From Mesorhizobium sp. GbtcB19 (GTDB taxonomy: Bacteria; Pseudomonadota; Alphaproteobacteria; Rhizobiales; Rhizobiaceae), in the NCBI RefSeq assembly GCF_019091085.1, contig NZ_JAGXJY010000002.1:221683-285682 (forward strand): 64,000 nt of DNA, in the 5' to 3' direction. Of this stretch, positions 17,878-26,415 are shown in pieces. Made by a program: the position numbers and the translations under genes. Below the pieces are notes generated by a model. That model had not been told where the DNA came from, ran no database searches, and saw nothing but the letters and a program-made list of their open reading frames with translations. Each line of letters begins with the position of its first letter. The stretch's first letter is position 1.

Positions 17878-18876
17878 TCAGGCGCGCATTTGTTTTCGTG
17901 TTGCGCGCGCCGCGCATCTGGCCAGCAACGCCTCGGCGTAGAGGCCGCTCACGCCGCGGTGCCGACGCCTGAGATAGTCAGAGTCTTCCAGCCGCCAAAG
18001 CCGTTCGAGCCGCTCTGCGATTAAGGGGTTGGTCCATGTACCGTAGCCGGCAGCGGAATAGATGCATATCTCGCCGGCATGGAGGCCTTTGTCCGTTACC
18101 AGGAAATCGATCCTGGCATGATCGAGCTCGCCGGCGATGCGTGGCGCCAGCGCTATAGCCTGTCGGACGAAGTCGAGCAGGGCAGGGCTGAGCGGCAAAG
18201 ATTGATCCTCGCGCGGATAGTCGGGATCGCGTCCGGGTAACGGTTGGCCGTCGCCGTCGAACAGATGCGAGCGCTTGGCGATCTTGTCCTCCGCCCAGAC
18301 ATGGCTGATGTCGCCGCTGCAGACATGAACCTTGATGTCGGTGGCGATCGTTCCGCCGCAGAGTTTCAGCTGCTCCTCGATGAGGACGACGGGGGCGATT
18401 GGCCAATAGGCCCATTCGCCGTGGCGTCGCCCGAAGCGTCTCTTGAGCCACCGCTTTGTCTTGCGCACGATTTCCGCCCGTCCGGGCCGGCCGCCGGAAA
18501 CGAAGATGTTCATCTCGCAGCCATGATTGGTTTTGACGACGACCTGGCCGGCAAGCAGTTCCGGCGGCACGTCTTCCGGATTGCGGCCGGACCACAGCGT
18601 TTCGGGGACCGGCAACTCAGGACAGGCGGCGCGGATATAGGCCTTTGCCGTCAGCTTGTCGGTCAGCGTCACGAACAGCGGATTGTGGTCGATGATCTTC
18701 CGCCAGAGCATCAGCTCGTTATAGCGCGTCGGGACGGCAGGGTTCGGCAGATAGCCCAACCTGCTGGCGAAGCGGGCAATGAGCAAGGGATGGCGAAGGG
18801 TGAGGAGGATTCGGGCGGCCATCAGCACCAGGCGGTGTCTGGCCGGCAGGTCGGCGTTGATCCCCATCAGGCGCAT
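17878..18876 (-). CDS. TupA-like ATP-grasp protein
   Basis: A 332-residue protein of the TupA-like ATP-grasp family, often found in polysaccharide loci. Indicative segments are GYLPNPAVPTRYNELMLWRK, then KTNHGCEMNIFVSGG and the metal/ATP site HARIDFLVTDKGLHAGEICI. Family members are thought to ligate an amino acid or similar group to a cell-surface glycan, but the substrate here is unknown. It stands alone between unrelated genes, far from the main glycan island at 37-46 kb. A palindromic repeat lies in its promoter region. Confidence 0.8.
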   Translation of the reverse strand: MRLMGINADLPARHRLVLMAARILLTLRHPLLIARFASRLGYLPNPAVPTRYNELMLWRKIIDHNPLFVTLTDKLTAKAYIRAACPELPVPETLWSGRNPEDVPPELLAGQVVVKTNHGCEMNIFVSGGRPGRAEIVRKTKRWLKRRFGRRHGEWAYWPIAPVVLIEEQLKLCGGTIATDIKVHVCSGDISHVWAEDKIAKRSHLFDGDGQPLPGRDPDYPREDQSLPLSPALLDFVRQAIALAPRIAGELDHARIDFLVTDKGLHAGEICIYSAAGYGTWTNPLIAERLERLWRLEDSDYLRRRHRGVSGLYAEALLARCAARATRKQMRA

Positions 18877-18907
18877 TCCGGAGGGCGGTTCGGCATCGCC
18901 GGATGCT

Positions 18908-19010
18908 TAGAGCAATTCCAGGAAAAGTGTGAGCGGTTTTCCGTCCGGAATTGCGTAAAAACAAAGGGATAGGGCGGTTCGCCGTTTCCGTGAAACAGTG
19001 AAACGCTCTA
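18908..19010. repeat. Palindromic repeat, family 2, full copy
   Basis: About 103 bp bounded by TAGAGC and GCTCTA. The core 18912-18954 pairs GCAATTCC with GGAATTGC and GGAAAA with TTTTCC, giving a strong hairpin. A near-identical core occurs at 53170-53213, so this is a dispersed repeat and not a gene-specific signal. It sits upstream of the TupA-like gene. Confidence 0.85.
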
Positions 19011-19086
19011 GGTGGAAAACTCCGATGGGAAGGTCGGGGTCGCTCAACAAGCGAAGGCTCGCCTTCCCATCGGCAAGCGGGAAGGA

Positions 19087-19278
19087 TCACATGTGGTGGT
19101 TGTGATGATGGTGGTGGCGACGGTAGTGATGGTGATGATGGTGCCGGCGATGATGCCTGTGATGATGACGATGATGCTTCTTCATCGGAGCCGCATCAGC
19201 GCTGGTGGCGCCCAGGATCGGCATGGTGAACGCCAGGGCCAGAGCCAGCCCGAGCGCTGAGAGAAGGGACTTCTTCAT
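19087..19278 (-). CDS. His-rich small secreted protein
   Basis: A 63-residue product with an N-terminal signal peptide (KKSLLSALGLALALAFTMPI, cleavage probably after ADA). The mature tail of about 33 residues is composed mainly of His with Arg and Lys (PMKKHHRHHHRHHRRHHHHH and on). Such a tail should bind Ni, Zn, Cu or Co in the periplasm. No metal transporter is adjacent. AAGGAAA lies 7 bases before the ATG. Repetitive CAT/CAC codons could vary in number between strains. Confidence 0.72.
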   Translation of the reverse strand: MKKSLLSALGLALALAFTMPILGATSADAAPMKKHHRHHHRHHRRHHHHHHYRRHHHHHNHHM

Positions 19279-19492
19279 GACTCGTTTCCTTGTTAAGCGG
19301 GCGTTCCGGGATTCACCGGATCAAGTCCGAGACCCAAGCCTCGCAACAAGGACTATCCGCCTGGTTTTTTTCGACAATTTTTCCCAAATGTAGATTTTTG
19401 TTTCTGGATTGTTTCTGGGAAGTCCGGTTGCCTCGCCTGCCCGCCTGCCAGGCGAAGATCGCGGTAAATCTGGGATGCGGCTGCCTGGCCTC

Positions 19493-20101
19493 TCACATGG
19501 GCGGCGCGACGCCGTGATTCCCGACTACGACCCGGTTCGCGACGAGCTTGCCGTCGCTGCCGCGCTCGGCGTTGACGAACACCGCGACGCCCGGCGCGAG
19601 ATCCGCCGGCGTGGCGGCGGCGAATGTCACGACCGGCGTCGTCTGCGGGATCGCGATCTGCTTTTTCTGGCCGTTGTCATAGGTAAGCGTGACCGTGCGG
19701 CCCTGGATTTCGGTGACGTCGGCCACAGTGCCGTTGGTCATGCGGCTGTTGGGCTGCAGATCCCAGTCGCGGTCGCCTTCTCCGGTGCCCTTCAGCGCCG
19801 CCGGGAAGATTACGACCTCCAGCGCGCCGCTGCCGCCATCGGCCTTGGAAATCGAGGCTATGCCGAGAAAATCGCCCTGCTTGATGTCGCCCGTCGACGC
19901 CTTGGCGACACCCGAGATCTTCCAGCCGTCGGCAAGCGTGATCGCATCGGTCTTGCCGTCGCGGTCCTTCACCGTGAGCGTCGATCCGGCTACGCCGACG
20001 ACAGTGCCTCGAACACGTGCGTCATCCGCCGCCCACGCTCCCGTCGCGCAGATGACGCTCGAGACAGTGCCGAGCACAATTGCGAATGATTTCAAATTCA
20101 T
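19493..20101 (-). CDS. Exported beta-rich hypothetical protein (DUF5666-like)
   Basis: A 202-residue protein with a Sec signal (AIVLGTVSSVICATGAWA, cleavage before ADDAR). The mature part contains two or three repeats of a short beta unit: RVRGTVVGVAGSTLTVKDRD near residue 29 and GTVADVTEIQGRTVTLTYDN near 120. That pattern resembles the DUF5666 fold, small OB-like barrels of unknown role. Location is probably periplasmic. No partner gene is apparent. Confidence 0.65.
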   Translation of the reverse strand: MNLKSFAIVLGTVSSVICATGAWAADDARVRGTVVGVAGSTLTVKDRDGKTDAITLADGWKISGVAKASTGDIKQGDFLGIASISKADGGSGALEVVIFPAALKGTGEGDRDWDLQPNSRMTNGTVADVTEIQGRTVTLTYDNGQKKQIAIPQTTPVVTFAAATPADLAPGVAVFVNAERGSDGKLVANRVVVGNHGVAPPM

Positions 20102-20395
20102 GGCATTCGGTCCTTCCGTGAAATGCCCGGCGCGCGGGTTTTGGCTGCCGGTGACGGCTAGCTAACGAATCGACGCGCCGAAAATGTCGGCGAAACCGGT
20201 CGTGGGGCTTCAAAAGAACTTGATTGGGCGCCACGCGATCTTACATGTACGAGGCCTGCGAAACCGGCCGGAATGCCGCTTCACGATGGCGTGACGGCCT
20301 AAGCTCTTGGCAAATCATTTGTTAACGAGCATTCTCCCGCCCGTCTCAGGCAACGCCACATTTCATCAGACCCTGTTTCATCCAAAGGAGTTGCC

Positions 20396-20662
20396 ATGCC
20401 CAACACCGCACGGAACGCCGTTTCCAACGACATCATTGCCGCGTCCGGCCTCAATCCGTTCAAGGCCGCGCGCGAAACGAGGGGATATACGATCGAGGAA
20501 CTCTCTTTGACCTGCGGCCTCGCCGTGGGCGAGATCGTCGACATCGAGGACGGCAAGGACGCCGATCCCGCCAAGCTCCGGCGCATAGCCTCGGCATTGC
20601 AGATGCCGGAAGAGGAATTGATCAGAGTGCCGGCCGCCGAGAATCGGCCCACGCAGCAATAG
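20396..20662 (+). CDS. XRE-family helix-turn-helix protein
   Basis: An 88-residue single-domain regulator with a Cro/C1-type helix-turn-helix: NPFKAARETRGYTIEELSLT, then CGLAVGEIVDIEDGKDADPA. There is no ligand domain. A good terminator follows at 20686. It is not next to a toxin gene, so a stand-alone regulator is more likely than an antitoxin. AAAGGAG lies about 6 bases before the ATG. Confidence 0.82.
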   Translation: MPNTARNAVSNDIIAASGLNPFKAARETRGYTIEELSLTCGLAVGEIVDIEDGKDADPAKLRRIASALQMPEEELIRVPAAENRPTQQ

Positions 20663-20685
20663 CGGCACGAAAAGCGTCCATTCAA

Positions 20686-20717
20686 GAGCCCGCCGCGGTT
20701 TGCCCGGCGGGCTTTTT
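20686..20717 (+). terminator. Intrinsic terminator after the XRE gene
   Basis: A stem AGCCCGCCG paired with CGGCGGGCT, 9-base loop, then TTTTT. It lies 25 bases past the XRE stop. Confidence 0.88.
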
Positions 20718-20811
20718 AGTGCATGCGAAGCCCTGGCGCTGGCTCTTGCCAATAGCGGTTGGGTCATGCAATTCGCCGGATCGCCGCTGTTCGACAGACG
20801 AGGGGATCACC

Positions 20812-21270
20812 ATGAGCTTGGAATCGGTTCGCGCCTTCTTTGCCGAGCATGCGCCCGACATCGAAGTCATTGTCACCGAAGCAAGCTCGGCAACGGTGGC
20901 GCTGGCGGCCGAAGCCCATGGCGTGACGCCGGCACAGATCGCCAAGACGATCTGCCTGCGTGTCGGCGACGAGGCCATGCTGGTCGTGACCAGCGGCACC
21001 GCCAGACTCGACAACCGAAAGTTCAAGGACAGGATGGGCGGCAAGCCGCGCATGCTGACCGGCGACGAGGTGCTGGCCGCCACCAGCCATCCACCCGGCG
21101 GCGTCTGTCCGTTCGGCCTGCCGGCGCGGTTGCCCATCTATTGCGATCTGTCGCTCCAGCCTTTCGGGGAGGTCGTTCCCGCCGCCGGCGCCACCAATGC
21201 CGCCGTGCGCATCGCCCCGCAGCGCATGGCCGCTCTGGTCGGCGCCGAATGGGTCGACGTTTGCCAGTAA
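20812..21270 (+). CDS. YbaK/EbsC family aminoacyl-tRNA deacylase
   Basis: A 152-residue editing-domain protein that hydrolyses mischarged aminoacyl-tRNA (YbaK acts on Cys-tRNA-Pro). Family marks are QIAKTICLRVGDEAMLVVTS, then GGVCPFGLPARLPIYCDLSL near residue 98 and AGATNAAVRIAPQRM. Fold and length are normal; substrate specificity cannot be read. Start is the ATG after GAGGGGAT; a longer frame upstream would run into the preceding terminator. Confidence 0.88.
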   Translation: MSLESVRAFFAEHAPDIEVIVTEASSATVALAAEAHGVTPAQIAKTICLRVGDEAMLVVTSGTARLDNRKFKDRMGGKPRMLTGDEVLAATSHPPGGVCPFGLPARLPIYCDLSLQPFGEVVPAAGATNAAVRIAPQRMAALVGAEWVDVCQ

Positions 21271-21530
21271 CAATTCCCGCCTAGATATATTCGCAACGCA
21301 AGCCAACGCGCTAACCGGCGGTTCTGATCGGCTTTCGACCACGAGCCGGGCAATCGCCGCCCGAATTGGCGTGCGCGCCTTGATGCTTGCGCCTTTTCGC
21401 CGTTGCGGTTGGACCAATTCGAAAAGCAGCGGCTAATGCCCAAATTCTGGACATTAGTCTTGACAGAAATACATATGTTCAATACCGGTCAAGCAACCGA
21501 ACAGCATGCGACATGGGAGGAATACACGGT

Positions 21531-22859
21531 ATGGCATCCAACATTTCGTTGACGGGCCTTGCCCGCGATCTCGAGGAACGCGCCAAGACCGGCAAGCCCA
21601 TCCGCATCGGCCTGATCGGCTCCGGCGAAATGGGAACCGACATCGTCACTCGCGTCGCCCATATGTCCGGCATCGAGATCGGCGCCATTTCCGAACTGAA
21701 CCTGCCAGCGGCCAGCAAGGCAGTGGACATCGCTTTCCAGGAAGCCGGACACGCGCGGGAAGTGTCGAACGCGTCGGCCATGACCGCTGCCATGGAGGCT
21801 GGCAAGATCGCCGTCACCAACGATTCAAGCCTGATCATCGGCAACGACCTGATCGACGTCGTCATTGATGCCACCGGCGTTCCAGCCGTCGGCGCCGAGA
21901 TCGGCTTGCGCGCCATGGAGCACGGCAAGCATCTGGTGATGATGAATGTCGAGGCCGACGTCACCATCGGCGCCTATCTTAAGAGCGAGGCCGACCGTCT
22001 CGGCGTTACTTATTCGCTCGGCGCCGGCGACGAGCCGTCTTCCTGCATGGAGCTGATCGAGTTCGTCTCCGCCATGGGCCACCCGATCGTTGCCGCCGGC
22101 AAGGGCAAGAACAACCCGCTCAACATCGACGCCACGCCGCCCGACTATGAGGAGGAGGCGAAGCGCCGGCATATGAATGTGCGCATGCTGGTCGAATTCG
22201 TCGACGGCTCGAAGACCATGGTCGAGATGGCGGCAATCGCCAACGCCACCGGACTGGTTCCCGACAAGCCGGGCATGCATGGGCCTGCCGCGACGCTCGG
22301 CGAATTGTCGAAGGTGCTGGTGCCCGAGAAGGACGGCGGCGTGCTGTCGAAGGTTGGCGTCGTCGACTATTCGATCGGCAAGGGCGTGGCGCCCGGCGTC
22401 TTCGTCGTAGCCGACATGTCGCATCCGCGCATTTCGGAACGCATGGAAGATTTGAAGATGGGCAAGGGCCCTTACTTCACCTTCCATCGCCCGTATCACC
22501 TGACCTCGCTCGAAGTGCCGCTGACCTGCGCCCGCGTCGTGCTCTACGGCAAGGCCGACATGGTGCCGCTGGCCAAGCCCGTAGCCGAGGTCTGCGCCGT
22601 CGCCAAGAAGGATATGAAACCCGGCGACAGGCTCGATGCCATCGGCGAGTATTGCTACCGCGCCTGGATCATGACCGCGCCAGAGGCTCATGCCGCGCGG
22701 GCCATTCCCTGCGGTCTGCTGCAGGGCGGTTCGGTCACCCAGCCGGTCAAGAAGGGCGAGCTGATCACCTATGCCAATGCGGCGCCCGCGCCGGGCTCGA
22801 AGATCGCCGAGCTGCGCGCCCGCCAGGACAAGCTCGTCTACGGCACCGTGGAGGCGTGA
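21531..22859 (+). CDS. NAD(P)-dependent oxidoreductase with C-terminal SAF domain
   Basis: A 442-residue protein. The N-terminal half is a Rossmann fold with IRIGLIGSGEMGTDIVTRVA (GxGxMG) related to homoserine dehydrogenase NAD-binding domains. The middle part has GAGDEPSSCMELIEFVSAMG. The C-terminal 90 residues are SAF-like: AEVCAVAKKDMKPGDRLDAI and AIPCGLLQGGSVTQPVKKGE. Such proteins are annotated only generally. It leads an operon with E1alpha (2 bases later), E1beta and E2 of an acetoin/2-oxo-acid dehydrogenase-type complex, so it probably makes or processes the compound that complex cleaves. GGGAGG lies 10 bases upstream of the ATG. Confidence 0.82.
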   Translation: MASNISLTGLARDLEERAKTGKPIRIGLIGSGEMGTDIVTRVAHMSGIEIGAISELNLPAASKAVDIAFQEAGHAREVSNASAMTAAMEAGKIAVTNDSSLIIGNDLIDVVIDATGVPAVGAEIGLRAMEHGKHLVMMNVEADVTIGAYLKSEADRLGVTYSLGAGDEPSSCMELIEFVSAMGHPIVAAGKGKNNPLNIDATPPDYEEEAKRRHMNVRMLVEFVDGSKTMVEMAAIANATGLVPDKPGMHGPAATLGELSKVLVPEKDGGVLSKVGVVDYSIGKGVAPGVFVVADMSHPRISERMEDLKMGKGPYFTFHRPYHLTSLEVPLTCARVVLYGKADMVPLAKPVAEVCAVAKKDMKPGDRLDAIGEYCYRAWIMTAPEAHAARAIPCGLLQGGSVTQPVKKGELITYANAAPAPGSKIAELRARQDKLVYGTVEA

Positions 22860-22861
22860 TC

Positions 22862-23890
22862 ATGGCCGGAGCCAGCAAAGCCGTCGTCGATAGCCGCGCC
22901 AACCTGCCATTCGTCTACCGCCAGTACAGCCCGGAGCAGCTCAGGCAAGTGCTGCACAAGATGTATCTCATCCGCCGCTTCGAAGAAGGCGCGGAAGAGT
23001 GCTACATGCGCGGCCTCATCCACGGCACCATGCATCTGTCGATCGGCCAGGAAGCGAGCGCCATGGGCATCTGCATGCCGCTCGCCGAGGATGACCAGAT
23101 CACCTCGACGCATCGCGGCCACGGCCATTGCATCGCCAAGGGCGCCGAGGTCAGCCGCATGTTCGCCGAGTTCTTCGGCAAGACCACCGGCTACTGCAAG
23201 GGCCGCGGCGGCTCGATGCACATCGCCGATGTCGCCAAGGGCAATCTCGGCGCCAACGGCATCGTCGCCGGCGGTATTCCGATCGCCGTGGGTGCCGCGC
23301 TCTCCTCCAAGATGATGAAGACCGGTAAGGTCGTGGTCTCCTTCTTCGGCGACGGCGCCAACAATGAAGGCGCCTTCCACGAGGCGCTCAACATGGCGGC
23401 GATCTGGAAGCTGCCGGTGATCTTCGTGTGCGAGAACAACGGCTACGGCATGTCGACCTCGACGGCGCGTTCGACGGCCGTGAAGAACATCGCCGAGCGC
23501 GCGGCCGCCTATTCGATGCCGGGCGTCATCGTCAACGGCAACATTTTTTCCGAGGTCGCCGAAGCGTCTTTCAAGGCTGTCGAGCGGGCACGCGCGGGCG
23601 AGGGGCCGACGCTGATCGAATCCAAGACCTACCGCCATCGCGGCCATTCCAAGAGCGACCGCAACCGCTACCGCACCAAGGAGGAGATCGAGGACTGGAT
23701 GGCGAACCGCGATCCGATCACGCTCTTCGAGAACGAGCTTCGCGACTTCGGCTTCATCGACGAACAGGGCATCGAGGCGATCCGCGACGCGGTCGCCAAG
23801 GAGATCGCCGACGGCATCGAGTTCGCCAAGGCGAGCCCGGCGCCCGAGATCGCCACCCTTGAGAACTATGTCTACACGGAGCATGCGTGA
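22862..23890 (+). CDS. ThDP-dependent dehydrogenase E1 component, alpha subunit (AcoA/PdhA-like)
   Basis: A 342-residue E1alpha. It shows the ThDP motif [20 protein letters not shown] (from residue 163), ending in [14 protein letters not shown], and the phosphorylation-loop-like [14 protein letters not shown]. With E1beta it decarboxylates a 2-oxo acid or cleaves an acyloin and passes the acyl group to E2. Similarity to acetoin dehydrogenase E1alpha is stronger than to pyruvate dehydrogenase by general impression ([20 protein letters not shown]); this needs a tree. It overlaps the E1beta start by one base. Confidence 0.88.
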   Translation: MAGASKAVVDSRANLPFVYRQYSPEQLRQVLHKMYLIRRFEEGAEECYMRGLIHGTMHLSIGQEASAMGICMPLAEDDQITSTHRGHGHCIAKGAEVSRMFAEFFGKTTGYCKGRGGSMHIADVAKGNLGANGIVAGGIPIAVGAALSSKMMKTGKVVVSFFGDGANNEGAFHEALNMAAIWKLPVIFVCENNGYGMSTSTARSTAVKNIAERAAAYSMPGVIVNGNIFSEVAEASFKAVERARAGEGPTLIESKTYRHRGHSKSDRNRYRTKEEIEDWMANRDPITLFENELRDFGFIDEQGIEAIRDAVAKEIADGIEFAKASPAPEIATLENYVYTEHA

Positions 23891-24888
23891 TGGACGCCGC
23901 GGTGCGTGAACTGAGCTACGCGCAGGCGATCCAGGAAGCCATGGCGATCGCCATGGACATGGACGAGCGCGTCTTCCTGATGGGCGAGGATATCGGCGTT
24001 TATGGCGGCGCCTTCCAGGTGACCGGCGATCTCGTCGAGCGCTACGGCACCGACCGGGTGATCGACACGCCGATCTCGGAACTGGGTGGCGCGGGCGTCG
24101 CGGTGGGCGCGGCCGTCACCGGCATGCGGCCGATCTTCGAGTTCCAGTTTTCGGATTTCGCCACGCTCGGCATGGAGCAGATCGTCAACCAGGCGGCAAA
24201 AATGCGCTTCATGCTCGGCGGCGAGGTTTCGGTGCCGCTGGTGATGCGTTTCCCCGCCGGTTCTGGCACCGGTGCTGCCGCGCAGCACAGCCAGAGCCTG
24301 GAGGCCTGGCTCGGCCATGTGCCTGGCCTAAAGGTCATCCAGCCGGCGACGCCGCATGATGCAAAAGGCATGCTGCTTGCCGCCGTCGCCGATCCCGACC
24401 CGGTCATGATCTTCGAGCACAAGCTGCTTTACAAGATGAAGGGCCATGTACCGGAAGGCCACTACACCGTGCCGATCGGCAAGGCCGAGATCCGCCGCCA
24501 GGGGCGAGACCTCACCATCGTCGCCACCTCGATCATGGTTCAGAAGGCGCTCGATGCCGCGGCAACGCTGGAAGGCGAGGGCATCGACATCGAAGTGGTC
24601 GACTTGCGCACGATCCGGCCGATCGACCGGCAGACCGTCATCGACAGCGTGAAGAAAACCTCGCGCCTGCTCTGCGTTTACGAGGCGGTGAAGACGCTTG
24701 GCATCGGCGCCGAAGTGAGCGCGCTCGTTGCCGAAAGCGAGGCCTTCGACTATCTCGACGCGCCGATCGTGCGCCTCGGCGGCGCCGAGACGCCGATCCC
24801 CTACAATCCGGACCTGGAAAAGGCGACGGTGCCGCAGGTTCCCGACATCATCGCCGCCGCCCGCGACCTCGTGAAAGGGGTCCGCTGA
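23890..24888 (+). CDS. ThDP-dependent dehydrogenase E1 component, beta subunit (AcoB/PdhB-like)
   Basis: A 332-residue transketolase-like E1beta that completes the E1 active site. Motifs: [20 protein letters not shown], then [20 protein letters not shown] and [20 protein letters not shown]. The C-terminal domain contains [20 protein letters not shown]. The start shares a base with the E1alpha stop (TGATG); a GTG 3 bases earlier is the alternative. Its stop lies 3 bases before the E2 ATG, so translation is coupled. Confidence 0.9.
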   Translation: MDAAVRELSYAQAIQEAMAIAMDMDERVFLMGEDIGVYGGAFQVTGDLVERYGTDRVIDTPISELGGAGVAVGAAVTGMRPIFEFQFSDFATLGMEQIVNQAAKMRFMLGGEVSVPLVMRFPAGSGTGAAAQHSQSLEAWLGHVPGLKVIQPATPHDAKGMLLAAVADPDPVMIFEHKLLYKMKGHVPEGHYTVPIGKAEIRRQGRDLTIVATSIMVQKALDAAATLEGEGIDIEVVDLRTIRPIDRQTVIDSVKKTSRLLCVYEAVKTLGIGAEVSALVAESEAFDYLDAPIVRLGGAETPIPYNPDLEKATVPQVPDIIAAARDLVKGVR

Positions 24889-24891
24889 GCG

Positions 24892-26277
24892 ATGCCGACC
24901 GAAGTCATTCTACCCAAGGTCGACATGGACATGGCGACCGGCCAGATCTCGCGCTGGTTCGCCGAGGAGGGCGCCACGGTCAAGAAGGGTGACGTGCTCT
25001 TCGAGATCGAGACCGACAAGGCCGCCATGGAGATCGACGCGCCGGCCAGCGGCACGCTGCGCAACGTCACCGGCAAGGAGCGTGTCGACATTCCCGTCGG
25101 TGAGCCGGTGGCGTGGATCTATGCCGATGACGAGATCTATTCGGCTGAGACGGCGCAGAACAACGCGCCAATCTCCCCCCAAATGGGGGAGATGTCGGCG
25201 AAGCCGACAGAGGGGGGCGCCGTCCCTCCGACGTCTCGTTCCTTCGCGCCCCCCTCTGCCCTGCCGGGCATCTCCCCCACAAGGGGGGAGATTGGCCAAT
25301 CGCAGGGCGAGCGCGCAACGCCGCTGGCGCGCCGCTTGGCTCGTGAAGCCGGTCTTAAGATAGCTGAAATCCAAGGCAGCGGTCCGCGCGGTCGCGTTCT
25401 GCGCGCCGACGTCGAGGCCGCGGTCGCTGCGAAAGGCGCGGCCGTCCCTGCGCAGCCGACCGCCGAGATCGTGTCGCCAAGCCCGGCCGATATCCCGTCA
25501 TCCGCCCCGGCCCCTGCGCCGAAGCCGATGTCGGACGACCAGGTGCTGAAGCTGTTCGCCGAAGGCTCCTACGAGCTCGTGCCGCACGACAACATGCGCA
25601 AGACCATCGCGCGCCGTCTGGTCCAGGCGAAGTCCACCATCCCGCACTTCTATTTGACGCTGGACTGCGAGCTCGACGCGCTGCTCGCACTGCGCACGCA
25701 GTTGAATGCCGCTGCGCCGACGAAGAAGACGGAAAAAGGCGAGGCCCCGGCCTACAAGCTCTCGGTCAACGACATGGTGATCAAGGCGATGGCCATGGCG
25801 CTGATGGCGGTGCCGGATGCGAACGCGTCGTGGACCGACAGCGCCATGGTCAAACACAAGCACGCCGATGTCGGCGTCGCCGTCTCGATCCCCGGCGGCC
25901 TGATCACGCCGATCATCCGCCACGCCGATGAAAAGACGCTGTCGGTCATCTCCAACGAGATGAAGGACCTCGCCAGCCGCGCCCGCAGCCGCAAGCTGAA
26001 GCCGGAAGAATACCAGGGTGGCACGACGGCGGTGTCCAATCTCGGCATGTTCGGCATCAAGGATTTTGCCGCCGTCATCAACCCGCCGCATGCGACGATC
26101 CTTGCGGTCGGCGCGGGCGAGCAGCGGGCGGTGGTGAAGAACGGTGAGATCAAGATCGCCAACGTGATGTCGGTGACGCTGTCGACCGATCACCGCGCCG
26201 TCGACGGCGCGCTCGGCGCCGAACTCCTCGGCGCCTTCAAGCGCATGATCGAAAACCCGATGGGCATGCTGGTCTAG
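24892..26277 (+). CDS. Dihydrolipoamide acyltransferase E2 (acetoin/2-oxo acid type), with repeat insertion
   Basis: A 461-residue E2: lipoyl domain at residues 1-80 with Lys43 in EIETDKAAMEID; peripheral-subunit-binding domain near 142-175 (TPLARRLAREAGLKIAEIQG); catalytic domain from about 220 with His434 and Asp438 in STDHRAVDGALG. Between the lipoyl and binding domains, residues about 93-136 are encoded by a palindromic repeat (PISPQMGEMSAKPTEGGAVP and on), in frame and without a stop. The insertion lengthens a linker that is normally flexible Ala/Pro-rich, so the protein should still work. No E3 gene follows; E3 is presumably shared with other complexes. Confidence 0.9.
   Translation: MPTEVILPKVDMDMATGQISRWFAEEGATVKKGDVLFEIETDKAAMEIDAPASGTLRNVTGKERVDIPVGEPVAWIYADDEIYSAETAQNNAPISPQMGEMSAKPTEGGAVPPTSRSFAPPSALPGISPTRGEIGQSQGERATPLARRLAREAGLKIAEIQGSGPRGRVLRADVEAAVAAKGAAVPAQPTAEIVSPSPADIPSSAPAPAPKPMSDDQVLKLFAEGSYELVPHDNMRKTIARRLVQAKSTIPHFYLTLDCELDALLALRTQLNAAAPTKKTEKGEAPAYKLSVNDMVIKAMAMALMAVPDANASWTDSAMVKHKHADVGVAVSIPGGLITPIIRHADEKTLSVISNEMKDLASRARSRKLKPEEYQGGTTAVSNLGMFGIKDFAAVINPPHATILAVGAGEQRAVVKNGEIKIANVMSVTLSTDHRAVDGALGAELLGAFKRMIENPMGMLV
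25168..25298. repeat. Paired palindromic repeat inside the E2 coding sequence (copy B)
   Basis: A 131-bp inverted structure with ends CCAATCTCCCCCC and GGGGGGAGATTGG and an inner pair GAGGGGGGCGC/GCGCCCCCCTC. It is the same sequence family as 4655-4817, with the arms in the opposite outward-inward order. It lies wholly inside the E2 open reading frame and is translated through in frame. Confidence 0.88.
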
Positions 26278-26415
26278 GCCGTCTCTGGCCGGCCCTGAAC
26301 CTGCCTAAAACGTACAGGCGCCGGCTTCCAGATCACCGACTTGTCAAGCGGATAGCCAGCAGCGTTTCGCTTCCCACGCTTGAAGCCGCCGCTGTTTCGT
26401 TCCACATCGGGCGGC

